This document shows positions 1 through 11,155 of a stretch of DNA of 64,000 nucleotides, piece by piece. The notes beneath the pieces are model-generated. The model was not told the DNA's origin, made no database searches, and saw only the letters and a list, made by a program, of their open reading frames with translations. Position numbers and translations under genes: made by a program. Every line of letters starts with the position of its first letter. Positions within the stretch are counted from its first letter, which is position 1. The stretch is from assembly GCA_017591395.1 (NCBI GenBank), contig WEDG01004211.1, positions 1 through 64,000 of the forward strand, written 5' to 3'. The DNA comes from Schistocephalus solidus (taxonomy: Eukaryota; Platyhelminthes; Cestoda; Diphyllobothriidea; Diphyllobothriidae).

Positions 1-1063
1 TTGGCGACAACCATCAGCCCCACCTAATCATAGACGGTCACGATCTAAACGTGCCCGGAGTTATAAAGGATCTGGGCATATCATATTCTAGTAGTCTTAA
101 TCTGTCAGAGCACTGCGCCCTGATTGCCTCGAAACCACGCCAAACTACTGGGCTTATTCTCAGAAATTTTAAAACCGTCAAAATTAGAATCAGCCTCTAT
201 AAAATGTATGTCAGGCCTAGTCTGGAATACTGCTCGTTTCTATTTAGTCTTCTGCACGCTAGTGAACGAAAGAAGATAGAATCAGACCAGCACTTCTTTA
301 CAAAAAGAATTTTCTATTCAGATCACCGAAACCTGTCCTACCAACAACGCTGTGAGCTTACAAGCCTTGACCCGCTTTGGCTTCATAGATTACAGAAGGG
401 ACTATTTTTACTGTTTAAACTACTAAATAGTCGTACATTTAACCCCCTTACACTTCTGAGGCACCTCGACCACTCTCGGCGCACCAGTCATCGAGATGTA
501 TTTCTATTTCTTCCTTTGGCACGCACAGTTAGATACCGACAGTTTTTTTCGGTAAACGCTATAGCAATCTGGAATAAGCTACCTAGAAGTATAAAAATTC
601 AGCAAAGCTATCCCTTGTTTACGCGAACTGTCACTAGTTTTCTAAATTCAGGACACCTTCAAAAACTTTTGGGTGCTGACTCTGTTGCATCTCTCTTCGG
701 TTCTGATGGCGTTCACGGACTCTGAATCCTGTGCCGGTCTTCATGCTGAGGGGAAAACTACTGGCTCTGCAGACCTCAATCGGCTTATTTCTCAGTCGAC
801 AGCGAACAGCCGCTCGCCGACATACCTGCTGGTGCAGAATACCGGATCCGTAACACTGAATGGAGAGGTTCTTAACCGGGCACCTGTGTTAACGCGTCCC
901 TGTCCAGAACTTTGATTACTCAATAAGCTGCATTTTTTTCTCCTGAAAACACCTGAAACACCGATCAGGAGTTTTTTTCACTGTCAGCTTGACCATCTAC
1001 TATATATATTTTTTTGACCTTGCCTGTAAACTGGCAATAAATAAATAAAATAAATAAATAAAA
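1..1063 (+). mobile_element. CR1/Jockey-like LINE, family A copy 1 (3' part, cut by window start)
   Basis: The C-terminal half of a non-LTR retrotransposon RT protein reads in frame from base 3 to about 725. It shows the typical thumb/C-terminal blocks (YKMYVRPSLEY, then FFSVNAIAIWNKLPRS). It is closely related to the minus-strand copy at 16308-19116, which carries the catalytic YADD box; here that box lies left of the window. A roughly 300-base 3' UTR follows, then a short stem (TTGCC / GGCAA, about 1019-1036) and an AATA-repeat tail at about 1036-1063 that marks the element's 3' end. Only this truncated piece is visible, so whether the copy is full length cannot be said. It was probably a mobile element rather than a host gene; high confidence in class, moderate in clade. 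Confidence 0.85.
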
Positions 1064-1908
1064 GAATGTGAGGAACGGTGGATTCCGAAGCGTAGGGCTT
1101 GACAATTTTGGTTGGCACAAATTCCAGAAAATTATTTGAAACGGCTGACATGAAGTCACAAAGACTTGTGGCGTCGTTCATGGAGGCGAGATGCTGCCAG
1201 TCCAATGAGACCAAAAAGTTATTGATTAAACTCATATCTGTACGAACGGTGCGAGCCATTTTCGATGAGGCAATCCGAAAACAACAACTTATTAATGTAT
1301 GGTCACTTTGGAAGAGGCCCTGCCTAAAATCAATGAAGAGTGGAGCAATATCTTTTGTGAAAATCAAGTCTAAGATATACTTGTCTCTCCTTGAAAAACG
1401 GACAATCTGGGACCAATTAGAAAAATCAATGGTAAAGAGGAGAGGTTGAAAGTTGGGGGGACAAATGTTTAAAATCCAGTCAATTTCAGGATAATTAAAC
1501 TCCCCAGAGATTAAGTTAATGTTAAAATTGGACTCCGAAACCAATTTAAAAATTTCACAAAGTTGTAAATACATCCGAGAATCGCCTTTTGCCGGGGTGA
1601 CAGATGATGGATGCAAAGCAGTAATTACCAGAGAATGACGTAACACCTAGATCAAACGGGAAATGCTTAAATGAAGCTTTGATATAAAGAAGAGAACCCC
1701 AATCACGCTTACTTATGCGGTCTTGACGGTAGAGATCATACTGGTCTATGACAAGCAAAGAGTCGGAAATTAAGAGATGGATCCAAGATTCAGTTACACA
1801 TAAAACATCGGGCATTAACTCGAAAGCAATGGCTCTCGGTTGGGCCATCTTATTTAAAACAGATCTAGCATTAAGTAATATGACAGGTAGTGTAGTTTGA
1901 TTATCCAA
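1064..1908 (-). mobile_element. LINE apurinic-like endonuclease domain, family A relative, frameshifted
   Basis: Two overlapping minus-strand frames together give most of an APE-type endonuclease. The N-terminal part (1555-1908) has LLNARSVLNK and the catalytic-glutamate block LCVTESWI. The C-terminal part (984-1646 frame) has a GDFN-like block read as SGEFNYPEIDW, then ILDLIF and the SDH block. A frameshift at about 1600 separates them. The RT half is absent: the fragment stops where the AATA tail of the plus-strand LINE begins (about 1063). The last 25 or so codons of the reading frame are antisense to that tail and are not endonuclease. Upstream of the frame the sequence changes to another LINE's 3' end. 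Confidence 0.75.
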
Positions 1909-2094
1909 CTAGGTTTATCGTTATTTATAAATAAAATTGGAGGTGGGTAATTAAGTTGGTAGTTATTGTGGTTTAGAGGGTAACTGCCAACTGTATTTTA
2001 TGTTGTCTGTATATACTTAAATTTACAATTTCGATTGTAAATAAATAGGGTCAACAAGGGCTATGCCCATAACCCTCAAATATACAAAATAAAA
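1909..2094 (+). mobile_element. 3' terminal fragment of a LINE
   Basis: Non-coding. From about 2043 it carries the 3'-terminal signature seen in other LINEs of this window: AGGGT, spacer, GGGC-TAT-GCCC, spacer, ACCCT, then an A-rich tail. The inner stem (GGGC/GCCC) and outer stem (AGGGT/ACCCT) are perfect here. The 130 or so bases before it have no recognisable content and are probably 3' UTR of the same insertion. Confidence 0.55.
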
Positions 2095-3220
2095 AACAAT
2101 AGGATTTCTAAGGGCGTCTCGAAGGATGGGGAACATGGCGTTTCTATGGGTTTTTACTGCGCGCGAGAAATTTTTTCAGAAAATTTAACCTAATTGGTTA
2201 CCTTTTTTTCTTTGGACAGCCATGGTACTTGCTCAAAGATTCGTTAAATCAGGGGCAGAATGTAAATGTCGTTTTGGAGGTGGAATTGACGAGGCTTTGC
2301 GTAACCTACAGCTAAAAGATAAAAATAAGTTAACCTCATTCGGGAAATTGGTTATTTTCTTACGAAGAACAAAACGAGCAATAAGTTGATCCAAAACTTC
2401 GAGCAGCATATTGGTACAGGTATTCACATCCTGACATAGAAAAAATCAGACAAGTCGTGGGAATTAAGATGTATCAATAACTCTTTCAAAAGGGCTGATC
2501 AAAAATCAAAGAGACAGCTATATAATTTGGAAAAGGTTTCATCAGTTTAAAATTTTAGTGTAGAAAAAACGATGCTCTGGTCTGAACTCCCAAGTACGCC
2601 TTAAGATGGCACTATCAAAGGTAGGCAGCCTCTGCAAAAGATACGATCAATGATGCTTGATCCTCAGATAGGGAAGTTGAAAACCACATCCCAGATGCCG
2701 ATTGCTATGGCCTCGAGTAAATTCTCAAACTGTAAAGGGCCGGAAGGAGGAAACGTGTAATCACATATAATCAGGCAATACTTCAAATTTAAGTCAGCCT
2801 TGACGTTAAATGCGTGTGACAGACAAAGATTGTAGTCGTCGCCGGCATTTGTTGGACGATAGAAACAACAAACGAATAAAGAGTATTGATTTCAGGATAA
2901 TTCCAAACCAACAGGTCTCTTCAATAGCGGTAAATTGCAGATGGTCTTAGAGCAGAAATGCAAATGCTTGCTTAATACCACTTTTATCGTGATGGTTATG
3001 AAATTATAGCCTATAAGACAGAGTTAAGAGTCAGCTACAGAAGGCGTTGCGCATTCTTCAGTTTCTATAACAATAGCTGAATAGTGGACGAAGGCCAGAG
3101 GCTGAACCAAGAGTATCTTATAAAGCAAGGATCTGGCATTTAGAAAGAACAGTTTTAGGGCGCAAACTGTTAAGTTCTGAGGGAGGGCAACGTAATCCTT
3201 CAGTGGTGGATGGGCCACAA
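2095..3220 (-). mobile_element. LINE family A copy 3: endonuclease and linker, heavily decayed
   Basis: The sequence parallels the endonuclease-linker part of the copy at 16308-19116. The frame at 3024-3218 opens with an endonuclease start (FFLNARSLLYK). Around 2580-2760, with several stops, the conserved FENLLEAIAIGI, SIIDRIFCRGC and LGSSDQS blocks can be read, matching FEDILEAIYIG, NILDLIFCRGC and LGSSDHA in the better copy. The linker frame at 2233-2427 (ARFVLRKKI) matches SRFVPRKKI there. RT is missing; the copy ends at about 2095 against another LINE's 3' end. Clearly a relic. Confidence 0.65.
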
Positions 3221-4984
3221 AGAGTCGGAAACGGATGCTCCCGCCCGGTTCTGTAAAATATTTGTGGCAAGAAAGCGTCCGATGTGGGTAAAGAGTAGTA
3301 ATATATGAGAAAGCTAATGACTGACAGGAAAACTGAGCACAGCAGCTTAGTATCTGACATTTTCAGAAAATCCTGCGCCAGAATGCTGCAACTTATTCCC
3401 GTCGAGGTGACACGGAGGGCTGGGTGAGGTTATTAGTGTGGTAGGGGCATTTTTCTTAGGAGTCGACTGTAAATGCGACCGTGAAGTTAAAGTGCTGAAA
3501 TGTGGGGATTGAGTTTCTTTAATTGGAACAGCAATGCCATTCCTTAACAATAATACTGGTATATTTGGTCAAGAAACTTCCATATAAGTTCAGGGGAATA
3601 GTTAAAATGCGATATTTTCCGGTTGGTTGCGATTTGGGGAGTGGCAGGTGATCGTCATGGGATATATTTTCAGAGAAGCTGGACTTTTTGATGTTTCGTT
3701 GACTGAAACTGTAGTCAGACTTACCTTTACACTAAAAATCTTCTAGGAGCTACTGTAACACTTGATATGGATGTGGTTATTGTTGCCTTGTGCTCGCCCA
3801 ACATGAATCTTAGTCGAGTTGTCCACACAGAGAACTAAGGACTGAGACAGTGAGGCCGCAGATGAAACTGAATGCACCTTGTTAAATATAACAGCAGGCG
3901 TATTCCTTCCCATGCTGACTGTGAAAATTTTCGGTTTGTTCAATATTTTCTGAATCAATGTGTGGTCAGAGGAAGCTGAGCAATGCCATTTATGACAGAA
4001 TTCTCTTGTAACTTCCTTCTTTCCTTCGCAATAAGAAGGTGATTTCTGTCAATACAAAATAGAAAATAATATAAGAGCATTATGACTGCGCATGTGAAAT
4101 CATCCAGCGTGTGTGACAGCAGATCCCTGGCCACATCTTCGCAGAAACAGATACGCGTAATCGATAGTGGATGTGATTGGAAATATTATCCAGTGTAAAA
4201 ATATGCCTGCGTTCAATCCGATCCTTCGTTTGGAAGCTTGTTACTTCAAAGATTTTAGAGCTTCTTCCATTACTCTTTCGGAAGTACTACTTGTATCTCC
4301 ATATAGCAGGATATCTGATATTTCGTCAGCCTAAGATCTTAAACGTGCATATTCAGCCCCTGCATATCCTTTTCAATATATGGACATTTTTGAAGAAGTT
4401 TAAAGCATGTCGCATACGCTTCGTCCTCATTATTGACATCAACAAGCATATTAATCTCTTGGCTAGTTTTGCGGAAGGCGAATTTAAGGAAAAATGTCCG
4501 GAAATGAAGTCATTCGTATTATGACTAATGATTATTCCATCATTTAAATTTAAATAAGCGAGTTCGTCGTGTGGTGAGAGCCCAGTGGTATCACCGTCAT
4601 TTCCCACACACTGGTTTCCTGGTTTGAACCTCGACATTGCCACGTATTTTGCAGGACTCCCAAACAGCATATTTTGGACTTCCGCGATCGATCGCAAAAA
4701 CTATATAGGGTGTTTGAAATATGGGATGAAGGTTTTATCAGGAGCAACTTTATGAATACAATATCGAAATGACTCAGCCCTTTGTCGACTGGAAGATCTC
4801 ATAGAGCTGCTGGCGAGAAGTGCACAAGAGGATATTGGTAGTTTCCGCTGCTGTCCTGCAGTAGTCTCATGAGGATGAAGAGTATGTCAAATAGAATCCA
4901 AAGCAAATGAACAAATTTTACGAGAGTCACCAGTAAACTGAACTCTCGAAAGGAGTAAATTCGGAGGTCAAAAATTTTAAACTA
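3221..4984. other. No recognised gene
   Basis: Possibly begins with 5' sequence of the adjacent minus-strand LINE relic (to about 3960). It contains overlapping open frames of 65-115 codons on both strands (for example 4177-4524 plus and 4353-4697 minus) that mirror each other and show no family resemblance that I recognise. Confidence 0.4.
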
Positions 4985-5253
4985 AATTCAAGCGGCGTGC
5001 GCGTACGGTGCTGCGATCACATCCCTTGAGTACTTGGTTGCACATTTTGCCAATACAGGACTGGTTAAACGAAAACGAAGTGGATATCAGCAACCTACTC
5101 AACGAAAAAAACAGACTGCAGAAAGCATGCCCGGACCGCCAGATCGACGCAAGGAATACGGCCTTCTTCACGTGCCATCGCCTTGTGCAGTACCAGCTCC
5201 AGGATATGCGGGAGACTTGGAAGGCTCGTAAAGCTGAGAAAATCCAAGAGTAA
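4985..5253 (+). mobile_element. RTE-type LINE fragment (linker between endonuclease and RT)
   Basis: An 81-codon frame (5008-5253) matches a stretch I recognise from RTE-like elements abundant in tapeworms and flukes. The pattern is W-hydrophobic-(N/D)-acid, then ISNLL-EKNRL-KA, a basic (D)R block, FF/Y-RLVQ-QL-(E)M, then W-ARKAEKIQ. In complete elements the Tyr-Ala-Asp-Arg block and the RT domain follow; here similarity stops abruptly at about 5253, so this is an isolated internal fragment. The match is from memory of the family and was not searched. Confidence 0.65.
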
Positions 5254-5339
5254 GTGGATCACAACTAAAAAAGAACGTCTTATAGTCAATCGAGGAATCG
5301 ATGGCCTTTGAATCAAGGGAATCCCAACGCTATTTATCT

Positions 5340-6312
5340 TCAAGTTAAAACAGTTCTGACATAAAGGTTACGTGTTAGGTCCTTCGTTGTCCTTACTTTA
5401 CGGTAATGATATTTCATCGATAGTTAAACATTCTTAATGTTATATTTATGCTGATACCATCAAATACGTGTATTCCTTCTCAAAGTCTACGACCGAACGA
5501 TGCCTAGAACAAATTTATCTGGACAAATATGCTCTTTCGGCGTGGAGCTCCAAATGGCTAAATGAGTTCTCAACTTCTAAGTGTCGCTACATAGGCTTTG
5601 GGCCTAAAAGGCTGTCGCAACCTGTTATTTTTAAAGTTTTCCCTATGACTGAATGTTCTTCCATCAAGGACTTGCGCTTAAGCTACACCAATAAATGAGA
5701 TCTTTCGCCTCATGCCAATAGAATTACGCTCAAAGCTGCTCAGATTTGCGGCTTTATTTCTTTTAATTTCCACCTCCCTGAAAGTAAATTATGATTCTCT
5801 CGTATGTTCGTGTTTCTCATTCTTGGATTTTGCTGCCCTTTCTTCGGTTTAATGAACGAATATAGCAGTTAAAAAATCGGAAATGTCCAAAGACTTTTCA
5901 CAAACAACTCCTGTATCCAACTCTTTCAAATGCTTCCTACTCAACTAGATGCCGGCTAACGAAGCTAAAATTTCTTTGGGTCAGGATACAAGGAAGCAGA
6001 CTTTTGTCTCTTTTTCGACAAAATAATAGCTGAAATCTCCCCAAGCTTTCTGACATTACCTCCGTTATTCTTCCTTATAACCTAAGAAATTCTGCACTAA
6101 TTATACCTCCTATTGCATCCTCCACGTGTAAACGCTCTCACTTATTTGCTTCTAGGTATAGCTTTCTTTTTAATTACTTGCCAATGGAAATTCGGTCGTT
6201 AAGTAGTCTATCTGCCTTCAAGCAAAGACTGAAAATTTATCTTAACACTAATTATATTAATCTTCAATTTTCCTCATATTATCGGAGCAGCTTTCTGCAT
6301 GAATCGGAGGAT
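5340..6312 (+). mobile_element. CR1-like LINE relic: RT palm to C terminus
   Basis: Reading across stops and frameshifts gives the RT succession GYVLGPSLSLLYGNDIS (GSVLGP block), YADTIKY (decayed YADD catalytic box, second Asp replaced by Thr), WLNEFSTSKCRYIGFG, KDLRLSYTNK, and near 6150-6230 the C-terminal RYSFLFNYLPMEIRSL / FKQRLK block. It is more similar to family A than to B or C. The longest uninterrupted frame is 5468-5698. The catalytic change and the many stops mean it is dead. Its 5' part is missing and its 3' end fades near 6312. Confidence 0.7.
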
Positions 6313-6377
6313 GGAAGATCCGGAAATTAAATGACCTTCTTGAAACTATTTATATCTACCTTGATCCCCGGAATTAT

Positions 6378-7641
6378 GATGTCTCCTTATACCACCAGTC
6401 ATTCAAACGATGAAGTCATTTGGATGTACATATTCAAAAGTACACAGTCTAAAATTCTCCCGTTTCGTTGGATACTTACCATCATCAGAATTCAATTCAG
6501 GATCCTAAAATGCTGAGGCCTCAAGTATACTAACGCCTTTTCGTGGGATTATTTTCATGCACCTTAGTGATCAAGAACGAACCATAACGACGTTTCATTA
6601 CCTCATTCTAAAATGCTACAGCGGTATTAGTCTACTCTTCCCCCTTACCTTATTTTCACAAGCAGTTTTTTTCTCCTACACTCTAGTCGAAAATGGAGAT
6701 CTTTTGAACTCTGCCTCCATTTTCAGGGTAGAATTTTTTCACTGCCAATTTTCTGGTTCACAATTAATTTCAAAACATCGCTAACTATTGCCCTTACAGG
6801 ACAAGTCCTGCCTACATTAGTAAATATATGTACATTTTATCTGCACACATTGTCATAATTTTCTTTCGGTACTAAATGTTTTTTCGACAGTCCCTTCCCG
6901 GCGCTAACCAAATATAAATTCTAACTTTCTAAGGTTTTGACTAAGCATCTCAATGTCTCCTAAACCGCTCATCCGAGTTCTGCGTCACCAGCAGCGAGCG
7001 GCTCTCCCAAGCGGAAACGAACAATAACCTGACTCTCCCTATTCCATACTACAAATCGTCTCTTTTATGCAACAACTATCCAGTGGTAATGTCCCGGCCG
7101 ATGTCGATAAATAAGGCGGACCCCGGTTGCTGAGCAAACTTACAACAATATTCTAGGCAAAGTGGTGCCAAGGAAATTTTCTTCAGGATTTCAAGGACGT
7201 GACAATTGTACATTTCTTTAAGCTGCAGGGGCCCCGGAAAATCTGCATTATCCACAGAGACATCTCGTTCGATCGCATTATTGTCAATCGTCATAATGGC
7301 CACCCAGATCATAAACAACTCCTGGAAAGCCAGTGTAGCTTCCGATGACAACGTGGAGCAATTTACATGATCATTAAACACTTGCCAACTGAACGCGAAA
7401 TACCAGGAGATGCGAACAGACATATAAACTACCTTGTGGATCTGATGAATGACTTCGACCCGGTGAATTGTGTGGACTTTGGAAAATCATGAAGATATTC
7501 GGCTGTTTTGAGCAGTTCACGCACATGCGCATCAGCTCCAAAACAGGGTGATGGCGTGCGTCACAGAACACAGAGCAGTTTCAGAATCATTTGCAGTGAC
7601 TTACGCGTTCATCCACGACGACTCTCCATGCCCAGTTCTTT
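6378..7641 (+). repeat. Left arm of a large inverted duplication, containing RTE RT
   Basis: Bases 6378-7641 reappear in reverse complement at 19117-20391. The outer boundary is sharp: GATGTCTCC at 6378 against GGAGACATC ending near 20391. The first 500 or so bases are non-coding. From about 6900 to 7641, reading + with several frameshifts, the sequence follows an RTE-type RT: the Q-ETNN-LTLP block, a decayed D-ATIVHLYK-like region, NNSWKASVASDDN at the 'RG' region, and at 7430-7640 the palm block corresponding to FVDL-KAFD-VN-GLWKIM and the AVSE-FAVTN block. LINE B interrupts the arm at about 7641 and the arm resumes at 10021. Confidence 0.7.
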
Positions 7642-10020
7642 TTATAATTCAGTATATATAAGGGAGATAGGCAGAGCCTTTGAAAACCCTATTTACAGAT
7701 AGACGCTAGCAAAACAAGCAAATGTTACATGGCGATAGTCGTTTTAGTATATCAATCATTGCTGTCGACTTATTATATGTTCATCAAGTAAAAATGCATC
7801 AAGTCTTCTTTTAAACATTTCAACGCTTTCAGCCTGAACAACTGAGGCTGGCAGTTTGTTCCATTCGTCAATCACCCGTTGGGAAAAGAAGTTGGCCCGC
7901 ACTTCAAGTTTGGCGTGATTTCTTTTCAGTTTGTATTGGTGACCTCGGAGGCTTGTAATGTTTGCCAATTCAAAAAAGTTGGCCATCTGAAGAGCACAAT
8001 CAACTCCTCTGACCAGTTTGAAGACTAAGATCATATCCCCTCTGTATTGCCTATAAGAGAGAGGAAAAATGTTAAGTCTTTCTAGGCGGCCCTCATAGGG
8101 TAGGCATTCCAATCCGCTGACTTGTTTCGTTGCCCTCCGTTGAACTTTCTCCAGCAGAGCGTAGTCATGTTTCGTCCAAGGGCGCCACGCCTGAACGCAA
8201 TATTCCAACAACGGCCGGATAAATGTTCCAAACACGCGCCCTAAAAGCTCTCCGTCAAAATTAACGAAGGACCTTCTGATTGCGCCTAAGATACACATAG
8301 CTTTCTTTGCGATATTCACACAGTGCGACGATAGTTTGAGAGTTGGTGTTATCCATATACGCAAGTCCTTTAGAATGTTTACCTCCTGGAGTTGGTGATC
8401 ACTGATGGAGTACTCGTATTCAAATCTAATCACCCTTCTGGAACTAGACCACAGTCGGATTATTTGGCATTTGTTAAGATTAAGGTTCAGCAGCCACTCA
8501 TCACACCATGTTTTCAAGCGATCAAAGTTTTGTTGTAATTTTCGCGCATCCTCCGGTTTTTCAATCGAGTTCCATAACTTCAAATCGTCAGCGAACATTA
8601 CCTTCTCGCCTGTCAGACAATCCAGGCAGTCGTTTACGTACATCAGAAACAAAATGGGACCCAGAACGCTGCCCTGCGGAACTCCACTGTGAACGGTTTC
8701 CCAGTGAGACTTGGTGTCTCCGATACAAACACGCTGGCGCCTGTCTGTGAGAAAGTCAGCCAACCATTTGAGTAGGTTGCCAGTCACACCCATTTGACGG
8801 AGCTTAAAGATCAGACGTTTGTGTGGAACCCTGTCAAAGGCTTTGCTAAAGTCAATGTAGACCGCATCGACTGAAAAACCCATTTCTAATGATTTTGTCC
8901 AACTTTCCATGGATGTGAGCAAGTTTGTGAGGCAGGATCGACCACTTCGAAATCCATGTTGATATTAACTAAGCAAGTTATTCTCTTCAAGATGCCTCAT
9001 AAGTTCCGCTTTTGATTATCTTCTCCATTATTTTGCAACAGATACTTGTGAGGCTGACTGGTCGGAAACTGTTTGGTGATGTCCTCTCTCCTCCTTTATA
9101 GATGGGGGTTATGTTGGCTGTCTTCCACTTGGTAGGCAGAGCCCCCGCCTCCATCGAACTTTCAAATATCTTGGAGAGCGGAAGGGCCAGCTGTTCTGTG
9201 AGTTCATTGAGAACTTTTGCGGATATACCATCTGGGCCAGGTGATTTAGTGGGCTGTAGCTGTTTCAGAGTTTTTCTTACTGTGTCCATTGGGAACGACA
9301 CCGTGCTTATTTTGTTTGTAGATGAGGCAGTACTGTAGTATTCATCCTCGTCAAAAATGGTTCCTCGGTATAAACGGGCATAAAGAAATTGGATAAGAGG
9401 CAGGTCTTATCAGAGTTATCAGTTAACCTGTTTCCCTGATTGTCTTTAAGACAAGGAATGCAGTCGCGATTTCGTTTTGCCTTATTAACGTAAGCATAAA
9501 ACCTTTTGGAATTTTTTGGTATGTCTTTAACTAGTTCTGACTCAAAGGATGATCTTTCTTTTCTCAGAAGATTCCGACACCGATTTCGCTGTTTCTAAAA
9601 AGCAGAAAAATGTTCGGGTTGTTGATATCTGGCATATGTTCTCCACAGTCTTCTTTTCTTCTTGAGATTCCTTTTTATTTCCGATGTCACACACTCGGGT
9701 CGGGAGACGCATGATCGCCTTTTAAGTGGGCAGAATTTCTCTACCAATTGGTGAATCAATTTACTTATGAATAACCAGGCAGCATTAGGCTCAGGTACAT
9801 GTGCAGGGCTCCAGTCTATCCCATTCAGTAATTCTTTCATTTTGGGATAATCCCCTTTCCATACATTTCTCTGCCTAACTGCACGACGTTTGGGTACAGA
9901 AAAATGACTGTACTCCCAAGCAAGAACACAATGATCACTTCGTCCAAGCGGCACGTAAGAACTTAATGCAAGGATGCAATTGTCGTCTCTACTAATGATT
10001 AGATCCAAACAGCTTGACAG
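7642..10020 (-). mobile_element. CR1-like LINE, family B (5'-truncated, RT catalytic box intact)
   Basis: In minus-strand order: the endonuclease C-terminus (9595-10029) with LDLIISRDDNC and GRSDHCVLAW; a decayed linker (9302-9594); the RT N-terminus (8987-9301) with SPGPDGISAKVL and FRPVSLTSICCKIME; a break at about 8950; then a 388-codon RT frame (7756-8922) with AVYIDFSKAFDRVPH (domain A), SGVPQGSVLGPILFL (domain B), MFADDLKLW (catalytic FADD, intact) and the C-terminal ANFFSQRVIDEWNKLP. The 3' UTR ends at about 7642 with the stem-loop described separately. The first half of the endonuclease is missing. This is the better preserved of two related LINEs here but could not move by itself. 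It is inserted in the left arm of the inverted duplication. Confidence 0.88.
7648..7692 (-). other. Conserved LINE 3' stem-loop (family B)
   Basis: On the sense (minus) strand: AGGG, 8-base spacer, GGC-TCT-GCC, 5-base spacer, CCCT, then an AT-rich tail. The same nested layout occurs at five other LINE ends in the window. Such 3' structures are recognised by the element's own RT in some LINE clades; that role is inferred here. Confidence 0.5.
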
Positions 10021-10127
10021 CTTGGACATGACCGTGCTCTAAAATCCGCCACAGATATTAGTACTAAATGAAACATAGACCCTCTTCACCTCCGATAGCG
10101 CCAACTTCAGACTGACCAGCAAAATGA
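10021..10127 (+). repeat. Continuation of the left duplication arm (LINE A endonuclease piece)
   Basis: Reverse complement of about 18993-19116. It starts GGACATGACCGTGCTC, the sequence that follows the intact GCTCTTT in the right arm, so it is the far side of LINE B's insertion site. It corresponds to the endonuclease segment ALKSATDIST of family A and loses similarity after GACCAGCAAA near 10127. Confidence 0.7.
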
Positions 10128-10704
10128 GCAAAACGGCAATTATGCATCAATCTTCAGGAAACGATGAAAATAATATCCATGTTTAAATATAAATGGCCCC
10201 AAACTTAAAACCCGGGAAACTTTCGGTCATATAGTCATCACACTCTCTTGGAGCACAAAAATCAATGACAAAGTTAAACACCAGATCTCCGAAGTTCGTC
10301 AGTCCAGCAGCAGTTTGTAAGCCTCTATGTGGAACCGCCCTGGCCTTTATTCGAACACCAAAGTGAAGCTTTACCAGGTCGTCATATTGAAGACAGTTCC
10401 ATATGGAGTTGTGACTTGGACCGCTTTCTCCAACTAGGCTGGAAAGGTCAGTTGATTGCATCTCAGCTGTTTCCCCTAACTACTGAATTTGAGGTGGCTG
10501 AACAGGATCCCAAACACGGAAGTTCTTGAGCGAACCAGAATCCTCAGCACCCACACCATGCTGAGGCAACTGCAACTGTGATGGATAGGCAACAATTTGA
10601 GGATGAACGACGGGCGAATAGCCAAAAGACTCAGCTACAGCGATGTTGCCGTAGGTACATGCCGGCACAGATTACAATTTTATGGACAAGAGCTTGATTA
10701 AAAT
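10128..10704. other. No recognised gene
   Basis: Contains a 92-codon minus-strand open frame (10183-10461) and a 62-codon one (10480-10668). Neither resembles a family I recognise. They may be further decayed LINE 5' sequence, given the neighbours, but no endonuclease motif is visible. Confidence 0.35.
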
Positions 10705-11155
10705 AAAGAAATTTCTTTATAATCAAGGAGAGCTGGTTAATTGGTGCTATTTTATTATCTTAAGAACAAAAATGAAGAAAGACCTAGAAGCATTGTTAAA
10801 ACGAAATAAAGTGCTTCTTTTATGAGCATCCTATTCCTCACTTATTGGCGGATTAATGATCGAACCAGAATATTATCTTTTACCTTACTTTGAATTGCTG
10901 TTAACTTATACCTCACCTATCGACAAAGGCTTTATAAAATAGAGGAATATCTTTATACTCAAGCAGAATCGGTGTATTTCTGCAATTGTATAATTGTAAT
11001 GACATACTTGAAGAAAGACCTAGGAACATTTTAATAGGTCAGTAAGGGTTTCTTTTCAGGCATTGCCTTCTCCACTAATTACCCGTGAAAATATTGAACC
11101 AGAAAATTTAGCTTTTGCCTTAGTAGCAAGTTGTTCCTTCAGCCAATAGATGCAC
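10705..11155. repeat. Imperfect tandem duplication, period about 236 bp
   Basis: Two AT-rich units follow each other. Unit 1 has GAAGAAAGACCTAG at 10774 and unit 2 has the same string at 11010, a shift of 236. Around these, CTTTATA-TCAAG-AGA, TCTTTT, CCT-TTCTCCAC/CTCACT-ATT and GAACCAGAA-ATT-TTTGCCTTA recur in the same order. Neither unit codes for anything recognisable. Confidence 0.65.

Noticed and set aside
673..915. 80-codon frame after the LINE A RT, also present at 16452-16694
   Set aside because: Same length in both copies, but most nucleotide differences change the amino acid, so there is no sign of selection on this frame. Treated as 3' UTR.
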